A stretch of DNA of 41,120 bases from positions 1 to 41,120 of the IMG/VR virus record IMGVR_UViG_3300020009_000010; one strand, given 5' to 3'. The position numbers were made by a program, and so were the translations under genes. The notes beneath the pieces are model-generated. The model did not search any database. It saw only the letters and a program-made list of their open reading frames with translations, and was not told the origin of the DNA. How positions within the stretch are numbered: the stretch's first letter is position 1; each line of letters opens with the position of its first letter. Origin of the DNA: a virus. Positions 7,190 through 15,651 of the stretch are shown here, piece after piece.

Positions 7190-7542
7190 CAGATGGTTAT
7201 CTCTTCAGTAATGCTTTCGTCAAAAATCGTGCCAAACGACAGTATTATAGTGGCTTTGCGGGTGCTTGTCTTGACCTCGATTTCCAGGTTGGTGATCGTG
7301 GTTACGCCATCGGTTGCCAGCGTGACGCGCTCGACTGCGCGCATGATTTCTTCTTGAGTTCCTTTTCGACCAAGCAGGTCGATCCAGTCGACGTTAGCGT
7401 CAACATCAAGGAAGAAGTCAGAGCGAAAGGATTTTAAACGGGTGACGACGTTCTGTCGGACGGCATCGCTGCGGGAAACGTACACGGCAAGGCCACGACC
7501 GAACCGCCAGTCACCATCTTCATCTAGACCTGATACGCGCAT
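7189..7542 (-). CDS. gp25-like baseplate wedge protein
   Basis: 117 residues, with the spacing and motifs of the gpW/gp25 family: SRSDAVRQNVVTRLKSFRSDFFLD, then RKGTQEEIMRAVERV and a C-terminal strand pair. Despite the old lysozyme label for T4 gp25, this family is a structural wedge component that contacts the sheath initiator. It is directly upstream of gpJ with a shared base at the junction, and a GCAGGTGA site precedes its ATG. Confidence 0.82.
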   Translation of the reverse strand: MRVSGLDEDGDWRFGRGLAVYVSRSDAVRQNVVTRLKSFRSDFFLDVDANVDWIDLLGRKGTQEEIMRAVERVTLATDGVTTITNLEIEVKTSTRKATIILSFGTIFDESITEEITI

Positions 7543-7580
7543 GTCGTCACCTGCAAGAGCTATGCCAGCATCTTACAGCA

Positions 7581-8186
7581 TCATGCGACGTTTGTGATTA
7601 TTCCGGAAACAACGGTGACGGTTCTGGAATCGCCAGTTGCGAATGTGCCGTTCCAGCCTGGAGTCCCGGCCACTGAGTAGGTAGTCGAGTCGGTATTCAA
7701 CGATACATCCAGGCTACCAATCAGCGTGTAATTCCCGGTATGAATCCAGTCGCCAGTCACGGTTGAATCGCCGAAGCGCTCGATGGTCGTCGGAATGGTC
7801 TTGGCCATGGATGCAGGGGATACGCCAACCAGTGCGAAGCAATCGCTGTAATCGTGCATGCGCGGCTCAATCGGCGGCACGTTGTCAGCGCCACCATACC
7901 AGCGGTCGAAGCATCTTTCGCTGACAAGCAGAAGACAGTAGTCATCCACGGCTATCGGGTGCGCGTCATAGCTCGCGCCGCCACTCAGGAAGACTGGAGG
8001 TATCGAAGGGAACACAGGCAGATCTATCGCCTGGCCGTCAACCACGCGCTGGATGACAGGCTGTGCGTCAATGGTCTTCTCGCCCACGGCAGTAACCTTG
8101 GCGATCAGGATCGTGTGCGTATTAGCCAGCGCCGTGATCACCGCATCATTCAGAACATCTGTCAGCTCTTCTTTCTTGTCAGTCAT
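7581..8186 (-). CDS. Membrane-puncturing spike protein (Gp138/gpV-like)
   Basis: 201 residues. The N-terminal half (TILIAKVTAVGEKTIDAQP, AIDLPVFPSIPPVFLSGG, HPIAVDDYCLLLVSER) matches the OB-fold domain of Gp138-type central spikes. The C-terminal part has short repeated strand units (STVTGDWIHTGNYTLIGS) expected for a beta-helical needle. It would sit at the tail tip and pierce the outer membrane. The preceding gene is the hub it binds, with a four-base overlap. Confidence 0.78.
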   Translation of the reverse strand: MTDKKEELTDVLNDAVITALANTHTILIAKVTAVGEKTIDAQPVIQRVVDGQAIDLPVFPSIPPVFLSGGASYDAHPIAVDDYCLLLVSERCFDRWYGGADNVPPIEPRMHDYSDCFALVGVSPASMAKTIPTTIERFGDSTVTGDWIHTGNYTLIGSLDVSLNTDSTTYSVAGTPGWNGTFATGDSRTVTVVSGIITNVA

Positions 8187-9067
8187 TTCGGCACCGAATA
8201 GTTTTCTGCGATCTCGCCCGTAACGCGCTGAAACCAGTCCGTGCCGTCACTGTCGCCGCTGTAGGTGATCAGCTTGCACTTGTAGACACCGTTACGATGC
8301 GGCGCAGTGACCGACACAAGCTGGTAGAGGCCTCCGACCTTGACCGATGGGTTCAGGTAGGTGGTCAGCGTAACTTCTTTCTTGTCAGCCTCTGGCGTGT
8401 TGATCAGGCCAGTCTCTGCGCTGATCACGGGAATGTATGAGGAAACTACCTCAGTCGGCCCCAGGATGTTCAGGCGCTCATCATCAATGAACCAGCGCTG
8501 GTCAGTGCCGAGCATTTCAGACACGACAGCCATGGAGTTGCCGACCAGCACCTTGGGGCGCGTGATATCGCCCAGGGCTCCGACCTTTCCCTTCTTGGTG
8601 TTCGGCATGGTGCCGAGTGCCGCATCAACAGCGGCGGACTTGCTGGTCACTGTGGTGGATACGAACCCGCGAAGGAAGTCTTCTCCGCCATCCATTGCGG
8701 AGATGGTCGTGACGAACTGGCCGTCATTCTCGCGAGTGCTGCCAGCTTCATCAATGGAGCCCCTGAAGATCGTTTCAAGCTTGCCTTGATAGCCGATCTC
8801 CAGCAGCACCGGGAAATAACCGCTATTCGTGTTCGAGGTTGGCTTGGCGTTTCCATCGTCACCCTTGGCTGGTTTTTCGTCAGGATCGCGAACCAATCGA
8901 CGGCGCTTGTCCGTGTTGAGGCCGTCGATCTTTATCGTCGCTTTGTTCAGGTCGGACTTGTCGGACTTGTCGACGCTGAAGCGGATTCGGAATGGCGGCA
9001 GGATGACGACAGCCTGGTCGCCTATCCCAATGGTGAGCCGGTAGTCTCTAAGGAAGCGTTCGGCCAT
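8183..9067 (-). CDS. Baseplate hub protein (gp27/gpD-like)
   Basis: 294 residues. The start has GGAAG nine bases upstream. Segments such as RLTIGIGDQAVVILPPFRIRF, ATIKIDGLNTDKRR, QRWFIDDERLNILGP and RNGVYKCKLITYSGDS are typical of the late-control/hub family that forms a trimer between the tube and the spike. Its order next to the spike supports this. It lies directly downstream of a non-structural insertion (9069-10293), so its transcription must cross that cassette or start from the promoter at 10360. Confidence 0.75.
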   Translation of the reverse strand: MAERFLRDYRLTIGIGDQAVVILPPFRIRFSVDKSDKSDLNKATIKIDGLNTDKRRRLVRDPDEKPAKGDDGNAKPTSNTNSGYFPVLLEIGYQGKLETIFRGSIDEAGSTRENDGQFVTTISAMDGGEDFLRGFVSTTVTSKSAAVDAALGTMPNTKKGKVGALGDITRPKVLVGNSMAVVSEMLGTDQRWFIDDERLNILGPTEVVSSYIPVISAETGLINTPEADKKEVTLTTYLNPSVKVGGLYQLVSVTAPHRNGVYKCKLITYSGDSDGTDWFQRVTGEIAENYSVPK

Positions 9068-9068
9068 T

Positions 9069-9614
9069 TCAGTCTTCCACTATTTCGAATTTGCGGTATC
9101 CGGCATCGTAGAGATCGCCGCACAGGTCTTGAACGGTATTCCAGCGCTTCAGGTGGTCGACCATTTCGTGGATTGCGCCTTCGCGCACTTCCGCCGCGAC
9201 CTGCTCTGGCGTGCGGATTGGGCGGAAATAAACCGCGTCAATCTCCGGGTAGTAAATTGCAAGATCGCCTCTGAAATCTCTCGTGCATACTTGTTGCTTT
9301 CCGTCTGCCCCTTCGTTTATCAACAGTATCGTGCAGCGCTCCCAGTCAAATGCGGTAGAAGGCAGTCCGCCGCCCATAACTTCGCATTCGATGCCAACAG
9401 GCGGCAGGCCTTCGCCTGTCCACTCCTTCGGCCTTACAATCAATTTGGCTGCCTGATCTGCGCTTAACTGGCCGTACATGATCCAGTAGCTCATGCCGAA
9501 ATATTCCCAGTCGCGGCCATTGTGGTTTTTTCGCATGAATGCAGGCGAGACATATTCGCGGCAATCGAAATGTGTCGCACCTTCCGGCGCCTTGCTCCAA
9601 TCGATCTGGATCAT
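9069..9614 (-). CDS. Hypothetical phage accessory protein (181 aa)
   Basis: The N-terminus DWSKAPEGATHFDC and later IYYPEIDAVYFRPI occur in a widespread group of unnamed phage proteins that contain one or more WSKAPEGATH units. Catalytic motifs and membrane segments are absent. The gene is the last of a three-gene cassette placed between the baseplate plug and hub genes, and overlaps the preceding membrane protein by four bases. It is most likely cargo rather than a virion part. Function unknown. Confidence 0.65.
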   Translation of the reverse strand: MIQIDWSKAPEGATHFDCREYVSPAFMRKNHNGRDWEYFGMSYWIMYGQLSADQAAKLIVRPKEWTGEGLPPVGIECEVMGGGLPSTAFDWERCTILLINEGADGKQQVCTRDFRGDLAIYYPEIDAVYFRPIRTPEQVAAEVREGAIHEMVDHLKRWNTVQDLCGDLYDAGYRKFEIVED

Positions 9615-10078
9615 GCTGCGCCGCCTGCCGGTATAAGCGAGCTTTGCCCCTTGAAGAATCGATCCATGTTTTCGGTGGCGAGATCAACCTTGGCACGAAA
9701 CGCCAACGGATCTTTAACCCCTTTCATCACGGCATCATTCCCGCCGCTACCCGAGATAATCACGTCGCCATAGCCGAAGATGCGCCCGAGGAAACCCTGC
9801 TTGACCGATACCGATTCGACCTTGTTCAACCTAATTTCACTGGTATCGCGCATGATCACGCCGGACTTGCGGATGACTCGCTTGCTGGTGATGCCCATCT
9901 CGGTCGACCGGATCTTCAGGTAGGCGTAGATCAGCAAGAGAGCGCTGATCGGCAGGCAGATGACCGACACGCCGAAGATTACGGCAGCGCAGTAAATGTG
10001 AAACAGCGACCACTTGGAGATCTTGCCCTCGGCAAGCAGGGCTTCGTCTTTGGTCAGGGTTTCAGTGATGTAGGTCAT
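9611..10078 (-). CDS. Membrane protein with bacterial PH (bPH2/YdbS-like) domain
   Basis: 155 residues. Two adjacent hydrophobic spans form a hairpin (IYCAAVIFGVSVICLPISAL and the following LLLIYAYLKI). After that comes a bPH2-type strand pattern: STEMGITSKRVIRKSGVIMR, then DTSEIRLNKVESVSVKQG and FGYGDVIISGSGG. Such proteins are usually inner-membrane proteins of unclear function. In a phage tail operon it is a good candidate for host membrane modification or superinfection exclusion. That role is inferred, while the domain assignment is well supported. Confidence 0.75.
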   Translation of the reverse strand: MTYITETLTKDEALLAEGKISKWSLFHIYCAAVIFGVSVICLPISALLLIYAYLKIRSTEMGITSKRVIRKSGVIMRDTSEIRLNKVESVSVKQGFLGRIFGYGDVIISGSGGNDAVMKGVKDPLAFRAKVDLATENMDRFFKGQSSLIPAGGAA

Positions 10079-10293
10079 TTTGATTCTCCGCGAGCTGCGA
10101 GCATGGCGTCGGCGATCTTGTAGGAATATTCAGCCCAATGCTCTGGGCTGAAAGTTGCGCCGAACTCAGCAGCAACCATGCCCTGCATCGCTTTGGCCGC
10201 GAAGTAATCGCGCAGGCTCATGCCGTACCACGGATTGTTATGCTCCGAACCTGGCATCGGAAATGCCGCGTTACCATCATCTTTGACGCTCAT
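10075..10293 (-). CDS. Small conserved phage protein (72 aa)
   Basis: The ATG at 10293 is chosen because an AGGAG lies nine bases upstream, inside the GACAGGAGC leader of the 10360 promoter. The sequence (AAFPMPGSEHNNPWYGMSLR, then DYFAAKAMQGMVA) matches a very common short phage protein that often accompanies early or lysogeny genes. Function is unknown. It is the first gene of the cassette inserted among baseplate genes. Confidence 0.65.
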   Translation of the reverse strand: MSVKDDGNAAFPMPGSEHNNPWYGMSLRDYFAAKAMQGMVAAEFGATFSPEHWAEYSYKIADAMLAARGESK

Positions 10294-10331
10294 AATTCTC
10301 GCTCCTGTCATGCGCCTCATTGCGCAACACG

Positions 10332-10360
10332 ATAATCGTACAGGATAATCATTATGTCAA
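10332..10360 (-). promoter_or_regulatory. Regulon promoter in front of the baseplate-region cassette
   Basis: On the minus strand TTGACA (10360-10355) is followed by a 17-bp spacer starting TAATGATTAT and by GATTAT (10337-10332). The spacer contains the perfect inverted repeat ATAATGATTAT, and the -10 sits inside ACGATTATCGT, also symmetrical. The GACAGGAGC leader begins 51 bases after the -35. The -35 overlaps the stop of the upstream baseplate plug gene, so the cassette carries its promoter right at its edge. Confidence 0.75.
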
Positions 10361-10698
10361 GTCGGAACTTCCAATCCCCGCCGCTCCTGCATCTCTTCGG
10401 CGGTCACAAAGTACAGCTCGCAGCGCCCCTCGCTGAAGTCGCCCAAGCGGAATGGAGCAAGCCCACTTGAGTCCGTAGTCGACACAAAGAAATCAAACGG
10501 CCAGTTCAGCGCCTGGATATGCAGGCAACCAAGGCTCAGCATGAAGCCGTTAAACCGCTCATTGCGCCAGCTAACATCGAGCGACCAGAACTCCGAGATC
10601 TGATAGAAGTTCAGGATGATGATGATCTCTTCGTCATCCACAAGCAGAACATGCCGCTGGCTTGGCTCGTCGGTGATATTGGTTATTTGAAACGCCAT
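10357..10698 (-). CDS. Baseplate plug-like protein (DUF6983 type)
   Basis: 113 residues, strand-rich, with RHVLLVDDEEIIIILNFYQI, FWSLDVSWRNERFNGFMLSL and a central acidic-hydrophobic alternation. This is the pattern of the small baseplate plug proteins seen in compact myoviruses such as Pam3. It directly follows the Dit-like gene in the transcript. Its 3' end carries the -35 of the next promoter. Family recognition is by pattern and position. Confidence 0.6.
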   Translation of the reverse strand: MAFQITNITDEPSQRHVLLVDDEEIIIILNFYQISEFWSLDVSWRNERFNGFMLSLGCLHIQALNWPFDFFVSTTDSSGLAPFRLGDFSEGRCELYFVTAEEMQERRGLEVPT

Positions 10699-10713
10699 TT
10701 TAATACCCCGAAA

Positions 10714-11496
10714 TTACCTGCCAAGAATCGCCGTCAACACTGACTTCTGCTTCTTCTGTCCTGCGCCGGAACCCTCGCCAGAGGTTGGCGATTGAACGCC
10801 TTTGTCAGCCGTGCCGCCCGTTTGGCTTTTCACTGATGGCGCCGGTTTCTTATAGAATTGCGACGCATCAGCGAAGACTGTTTTAGCGATCCGAAACTTC
10901 TGCGCGGTCAATGTGAAGGCCAGCGCTTGCCGCTGGTTATCTCGCGTAATGGTTACGTCATTGATCGCCATGCTGTCATGCGTGCGATACGGCATCGAGA
11001 TCGTTGTGAGCTGCTTGCCGTAATGCAGCGTTTCAATGAAGTCCACGAACTGTTCGCGAATCGGTTTCGATCCGGACTTGTTCCCCGCGAAGTCTCCAGG
11101 CTTGGCACCAAGGGAGATCTTCTCATTGATCGCCCTACGTGAATCTCCGGCGCTATCGACGACCTTGGCGACTCGCTGAACCTGCGACGGCGTGCGCTTC
11201 GGCAGGAATGAAGACACCTTGCCTACTGTTGGCAGGCGGCTTTCGGAAGCGCTGCGAGGCGGCGAATTGAAGAACACGTCAGCGACTTCGCCATTGATCG
11301 TGATCTTGATCGGCGCATTGATGAGCTGATCGCCAATATAGGTGCCGTCCTCGACAACCGATGTCGGCGATGCAGTGCTGTACTGCGTCTGATCGCTGAC
11401 CCTGGCGAACAAGGTGAAGCCGCCGATACCGACCTCTTCCAGCGATGACGATTCGAGCGCCTTGGTTTCGCCAACCTTCAGATCCTGAATACTCAT
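10714..11496 (-). CDS. Dit-like baseplate hub/tail protein
   Basis: 260 residues with two conserved stretches of Dit-like phage tail proteins: INAPIKITINGEVADVFF (N-terminal galectin/Dit fold) and THDSMAINDVTITRDNQRQA with LAFTLTAQKFRI after it. The C-terminal 40 residues are low-complexity Gly/Ser/Lys. It follows the tape measure with a four-base overlap and precedes the plug and hub, the position of the ring that joins tube and baseplate. Confidence 0.7.
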   Translation of the reverse strand: MSIQDLKVGETKALESSSLEEVGIGGFTLFARVSDQTQYSTASPTSVVEDGTYIGDQLINAPIKITINGEVADVFFNSPPRSASESRLPTVGKVSSFLPKRTPSQVQRVAKVVDSAGDSRRAINEKISLGAKPGDFAGNKSGSKPIREQFVDFIETLHYGKQLTTISMPYRTHDSMAINDVTITRDNQRQALAFTLTAQKFRIAKTVFADASQFYKKPAPSVKSQTGGTADKGVQSPTSGEGSGAGQKKQKSVLTAILGR

Positions 11497-13109
11497 CGGC
11501 CACCTCGGTTAACTTGGGTCTTGGCGGTCTTCAGTTGGTCCTGCAATGCACTATCGACAGCCGCGCCAGCCTGCTTCGGATCGCTGCTCGCGATGTCAAT
11601 CTTGATCTCTTGCTTGATCTGGCTGTTGTTAACCGATGTGTTGCCTGCTGGAGTCATCGCTACGGCGTCGTTCGGGCTCATGCCTGGCACATCCCATGGA
11701 TCTTGCCCGCTACCGCTTGGGAGTGGCGCGGCAATTCCTTCTGCGCCCTGTGGCGCCCCGAGCGCTTCAGGAGATCCGCCAGAGCTGACCAGTTCAATCG
11801 CCCAATCAGGCAGGATCGAAGTCGCCGCCGATTTGATGCCAGCAAGAATCTGGCCGAATGCAGTCCCGATGAAATCGAACAGACCCATGAAAATATTCTT
11901 GATGCCAGTCCCTACCGAGTTAAAGGCATCCAGAAGGGATTGAAGCGCTATCGCCCAGTTGCCATTAAAGGCCGCAATGATCGCAGTGAATATCTGGCTG
12001 AATGCGTCAATGAACGGCTGAGCCAGCGCCAAGAGTTGCGCAAACATCGCCTTGAATGCGTCAACGATTCCGCGCAGCACCGGCACGATATCCCAGCCGA
12101 AAAACTCCATGAAGAAATCGGCGATAACGGATTCTCCACCATCCAGAGCAACCATCAGGTCGTCTATGATCAACAATAGCGCAACGATGGCTACCGTGAT
12201 GAGAACAACAGGCGAGAGGATTATCCCCATAATTTTGGCGAATCCTCCTGCCGCTAGCTGCGCAATACCAAATGCTGCGGCCAGGACGCCAAGTATCGGA
12301 GCCATTCTGTTTAGGAAGCCGGACACGGCCACCAGGGTTTCACCTAAATATTTAAGCCCGTCCTGTATCAAGTCTTTATTTGCTATAAGGAACTCAACAA
12401 AACCGTCCGTTATCCTCTGCATGGTCGGCGCTAGACCGATAGCAATTTGCTGGCTGATCGCGCTTACCGCGAATTTCGCGGTATCGAGAGAGTCCTGGAA
12501 TTCTGCTGCGGCCTGAGCTTGCTCGGTGGTGACAATCCCTAGGGCGCGAGATTTCTCGACCAGAACAGCTACCTCTTCGCTGGTGGCATTTAGCAACTGA
12601 AGTGTTGACGGATCAAGACCGAGAGCGGCAATAATGGATTTCTGGGTTGCCTGATCAGTGCCAAGCCTGGCAAACGAATCGCGCAACTCACCAAATAGAA
12701 TATCGGCTGTTTTAACGTTTCCGCTTGAGTCCTTCACGCTAATCCCAAGCTCGTCGAATGCCTTCTTCCCTTTACCGAGCCCTCGCGCAGCGTCACCTGA
12801 CACTTTCGCTAGGCCGGCCAAGCTGGCGGTCATCGCTTCGGTGCTAGAGCCTGAGAGCGCGGCGGCGAATCCTAACTCCTGAATGCTCTCTACAGAGATT
12901 CCCGTCTCGGCGTTCATGTCGAGTAACGCATCTGCGGCTGACGTAGCCTCAGCCACGAAAGCAAACAGAACTCCTGTCGCCCCATAGAAACCAACCGCTA
13001 CAGCCGAAAGCAATGCCACTGACTGCTTAAGGTTGGCGTTGAAGTTTTCTTGGGGCTTGAGGTCGCCCTTGAAGCTGAATTGACTAACTAACTCAGTGAC
13101 GACCGCCAT
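11493..13109 (-). CDS. Tape measure protein
   Basis: 538 residues from the ATG at 13109, chosen for the GAGGAATCCTG ribosome site and because it overlaps the frameshifted chaperone end. The N-terminus and middle are helical and Ala-rich. A hydrophobic block near residues 265-315 (IVALLLIIDDLMVALDGGES at its end) fits the membrane-inserting part of tape measures, and a further hydrophobic part carries FFGWDIVPVLRGIVDAF. The C-terminus is polar. At the usual 0.15 nm per residue the tail would be about 80 nm, short for a myovirus. It follows the chaperone pair, as expected. Confidence 0.85.
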   Translation of the reverse strand: MAVVTELVSQFSFKGDLKPQENFNANLKQSVALLSAVAVGFYGATGVLFAFVAEATSAADALLDMNAETGISVESIQELGFAAALSGSSTEAMTASLAGLAKVSGDAARGLGKGKKAFDELGISVKDSSGNVKTADILFGELRDSFARLGTDQATQKSIIAALGLDPSTLQLLNATSEEVAVLVEKSRALGIVTTEQAQAAAEFQDSLDTAKFAVSAISQQIAIGLAPTMQRITDGFVEFLIANKDLIQDGLKYLGETLVAVSGFLNRMAPILGVLAAAFGIAQLAAGGFAKIMGIILSPVVLITVAIVALLLIIDDLMVALDGGESVIADFFMEFFGWDIVPVLRGIVDAFKAMFAQLLALAQPFIDAFSQIFTAIIAAFNGNWAIALQSLLDAFNSVGTGIKNIFMGLFDFIGTAFGQILAGIKSAATSILPDWAIELVSSGGSPEALGAPQGAEGIAAPLPSGSGQDPWDVPGMSPNDAVAMTPAGNTSVNNSQIKQEIKIDIASSDPKQAGAAVDSALQDQLKTAKTQVNRGGR

Positions 13110-13676
13110 CAGGATTCCTCGATTTGTGCGCCTGAATATCGGCGGTGATTTGTTCGAACTCAATGGCGTCAAGAAACTCGGTCGTATCCATCGCTTCGAT
13201 TTCGGCCAGGCTGCCATACCCGGCCTTTACCAGAGCGAACATTGCCATGCGTTCGCCGCTTACATTGGTTTCTCGGATGAGGTCTTCGCTGGCTCCCCTG
13301 CCTGGGATGCTGAGGCGATACCTGCGGCGCGAATAAAAGGGTATGACATAACCCCCATGGCAACGCTGAGCAGGTTGATGTAGTCCTCGGGGAACTCATC
13401 CCAGTGATCACGAGACTTGTTGATGGCTACGCCGTCAAGCGAGATGTTCGACCACATCACCTCCTCTACATTGGCATATTGCGGCGTATCCAAGAAGCTG
13501 AAGTCATGGCTGCCGATCTGCCGCTGAACCGAGGTATAGAACGCGAACACCTTGCGGCGCTCGACGTGAGTCATCTTGTGGAACTTGTACTTGCGACCAT
13601 TGATCTCGGCCTCGCCATCTTCATAGACGGCCTTGACCTGCGCCATCGCCGCGGCCCGCTGCTCCTGTGCATTCAT
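13093..13676 (-). CDS. Frameshifted tail assembly chaperone (gpGT-like), predicted -1 fusion
   Basis: Reading the 13676 gene to TAC CCT TTT and slipping back one base at C CCT TTT (13341-13335) opens a frame that continues without stop to TGA at 13095-13093. It would add about 80 residues (through ASEDLIRETN, FALVKAGYGSLAEIEAMD, TTEFLDAIEFEQ) and yield a 194-residue protein. The extension overlaps the tape measure start by 17 bases, as in lambda G/GT and many myoviruses. The slippery heptamer fits the X XXY YYZ rule. Frameshift efficiency cannot be judged from sequence. The extension is too long and too protein-like to be chance. Confidence 0.7.
13260..13676 (-). CDS. Tail assembly chaperone (gpG-like), unshifted product
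   Basis: 138 residues between the tube and the tape measure, the canonical position of gpG. It contains EAEINGRKYKFHKMTHVERR and KVFAFYTSVQRQIGSHDF, a compact alpha/beta pattern seen in myovirus chaperones. It would bind the tape measure while the tube polymerises and is not expected in the finished virion. It ends at TAA 13262-13260. A slippery heptamer about 26 codons before the stop allows the longer form. Confidence 0.75.
   Translation of the reverse strand: MNAQEQRAAAMAQVKAVYEDGEAEINGRKYKFHKMTHVERRKVFAFYTSVQRQIGSHDFSFLDTPQYANVEEVMWSNISLDGVAINKSRDHWDEFPEDYINLLSVAMGVMSYPFIRAAGIASASQAGEPAKTSSEKPM
13335..13341 (-). promoter_or_regulatory. Slippery heptamer for -1 frameshifting
   Basis: On the coding strand the bases read C CCT TTT in frame, so both tRNAs can re-pair after a one-base backward slip (CCT to CCC, TTT to TTT). 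The -1 frame downstream is open for 83 codons including the stop. Position near the end of the gpG-like gene is that of known programmed frameshift sites. Confidence 0.6.
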
Positions 13677-13678
13677 TC

Positions 13679-14110
13679 TTACAAGCTCCGTTTCGCGGTG
13701 CGGAATTGGATGGTGTATTCCATCAAGGCATTGCCATCCTGGTTGTTCCGGGTCTGAGTTGGCAGAGTGGTGATGCTGCCGCCGTCCAGGTTCCAGCTTT
13801 CAATGCCAGCGCTGCCATCAGAGGTGTACGACTCTTTTGCCGAGCCCTCGATCAGCGCAACGCCTTCGGTATTGATCAGGCCGACCATGAAGATGTCGTC
13901 TTCGCTGTACTTCTGGATGCTGAAGGTCAGGTCGTATACGTCCTTGTCCATCCGCTCGCCAATGGTCACACCACCGGCTGCCGAGTTGACGCGTGAAGTG
14001 TGTGCATTGACCGGGGTGATGGTCAGGTAATCACCCTCCGCGAAGCTCTTGAACGTGTAGTCATTCAGGATCAGCGAGCCGCTGTCCATCGAGATTGTGA
14101 TTCTGCTCAT
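13679..14110 (-). CDS. Tail tube protein (DUF3277-like)
   Basis: 143 residues, beta-rich, with ITISMDSGSLILNDYTFKSF at the start, GDYLTITPVNAHTSR, and DVYDLTFSIQKYSEDDIFM in the middle. The size and motifs match DUF3277 tube proteins. It lies directly after the sheath gene in the transcript, with a GAGGGG ribosome site. Hexamers would stack to form the inner tube. Confidence 0.85.
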   Translation of the reverse strand: MSRITISMDSGSLILNDYTFKSFAEGDYLTITPVNAHTSRVNSAAGGVTIGERMDKDVYDLTFSIQKYSEDDIFMVGLINTEGVALIEGSAKESYTSDGSAGIESWNLDGGSITTLPTQTRNNQDGNALMEYTIQFRTAKRSL

Positions 14111-14121
14111 TGGTCAGCCCC

Positions 14122-15615
14122 TCAGGCGTTGAATAGGATGATGATCGACGCTTCGTGGATTGCGCCAGAGTTTTTCACGGCGCATTGCAGCACTGGGGAT
14201 TTACGCGCCGCTCGATCCGCTTGAGGCTGATCACGCAACAAGCCAGCCAGCCAGTAGAAGCCAAACTGTTCGATGTTGCGGTTGAAGGTGTCGATATTGC
14301 CGAAGCTGTCCGGGCCTGACCATGCACCAGGAGCGAACACGCCAGCGCGTACAAAGCCACGGGATGTCTTCTCGCCCTGAGCTACCAGAGTGTTAACGCC
14401 GCGCGTGGTCTGCGGGATCTTGGTCCCTGTCGCCTTGAGGATATTGAACATGTCCGTTTGCACTGCATCGATAAATGCGGTGATGTTGTAAACGTTGTCA
14501 ACAAAGTCATTGGCGCCGCTGGTTAGGACGACCGGCGTATCCTTAATACTGGTGTAAAGATCGAGCCCGACCCGTTTGGCGCTATCCATTTCCGTGTCCG
14601 AATAGGTTTCGGATGGAACGCTAAGAGTCTTCAGATTCATCGTCATCGCCGAGTTTTCGGCGTTGAAATTAACCGTGTGAGTGCGTGCCATGTAGGTGGC
14701 TGCGAGCAGACGATTGCCAGACTTGCTGTACAGGCAGCGGAAATAAGTCTGGCTTGCCAGCTTGACCGCCCAAACCGGGTTGGCCGTAGCCACCGCCAGA
14801 TAGCTGGAGCCGGAGAATACGTTGTAAATGATGGTCTGATTTGCGCCAGCCCATGCGGCCAGGGTCGGAACTTCAGCATCTATTACGATATCGGTGAAGA
14901 CCGCGCCCTTGATATTGACCAAGGTTTTCAGCGCGCTAATCGATTCAACCTTGGTTTCGATTGGCAGGACTACCGAAGCAGCGCCTTGGGTCAGGGTGCC
15001 GCCAGTGCCGCTGGACATGGTGAGCAGATCACCAATGAAGGTGCCCGCTGGACCCGGAGTCATGTAAGTCAGCAAGCTGGTCGCACCAGTGGTAGAACTG
15101 GTAACAGTCAGATAACCATTATTGTGCGAGACGGTAGCGCCCGCAATGGCGGTATCAAGGATTGCAGTGATCCCGTCGAGCGTGGTTACAGCGCTGAAGT
15201 CCAAGCTCGCGGCAACCACCGGCACAGCGTCAACTGTGATGTTGAAGCTACCATCACTGATCGTCTGAAGCTGGGAGACGATTGTCGCCTCAACAAGCTG
15301 GGTACTGCGAAGAGTCGCGGCAGTCGCGGGAACGTTTTCAGCGACTGCGCGATGCAAGCCGATGATCAGTGTTCCGCCGAAGTTGATCGCGTTCGGCTTG
15401 GTGCCGAAGACGGCTTGTGCGTACTGAGTTACCGAGGATGCAGTTCCCCAGTCCGCCTCTACAGCGGAGATCTCAAGGTACGCTCGATATCTTTCAGCGC
15501 TAGTGATAACGCCAGTCTCGCTCGTAAGGACGGCGATGACATTCATGTTGTCTCTGCTGGCCTGCTGGCCTTCTGGCAAGAGGGCTACATTGACTACCCG
15601 ATTGATGCTGGCCAT
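14122..15615 (-). CDS. Tail sheath protein (DUF3383-like)
   Basis: 497 residues, the usual size for this sheath family. N-terminal SINRVVNVALLPEGQQASRD, a middle domain with repeated GTLIIG and TVTSSTTGATSLLTY strands, and a C-terminal core containing FAPGAWSGPDSFGNIDTFNR and GFYWLAGLLRDQPQADRAAR. It would polymerise around the tube and contract on infection. Its order before the tube gene is standard. This gene makes the myovirus assignment firm. Confidence 0.9.
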   Translation of the reverse strand: MASINRVVNVALLPEGQQASRDNMNVIAVLTSETGVITSAERYRAYLEISAVEADWGTASSVTQYAQAVFGTKPNAINFGGTLIIGLHRAVAENVPATAATLRSTQLVEATIVSQLQTISDGSFNITVDAVPVVAASLDFSAVTTLDGITAILDTAIAGATVSHNNGYLTVTSSTTGATSLLTYMTPGPAGTFIGDLLTMSSGTGGTLTQGAASVVLPIETKVESISALKTLVNIKGAVFTDIVIDAEVPTLAAWAGANQTIIYNVFSGSSYLAVATANPVWAVKLASQTYFRCLYSKSGNRLLAATYMARTHTVNFNAENSAMTMNLKTLSVPSETYSDTEMDSAKRVGLDLYTSIKDTPVVLTSGANDFVDNVYNITAFIDAVQTDMFNILKATGTKIPQTTRGVNTLVAQGEKTSRGFVRAGVFAPGAWSGPDSFGNIDTFNRNIEQFGFYWLAGLLRDQPQADRAARKSPVLQCAVKNSGAIHEASIIILFNA

Positions 15616-15651
15616 TAATGAGCCCTCTGAGGTGGTCGGCGCCGATAGATT

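Noticed and set aside
14677-15618. Long open frame on the plus strand (313 codons) over the sheath gene
   Set aside because: Shadow of the conserved DUF3383 sheath gene. No ribosome site or family support.
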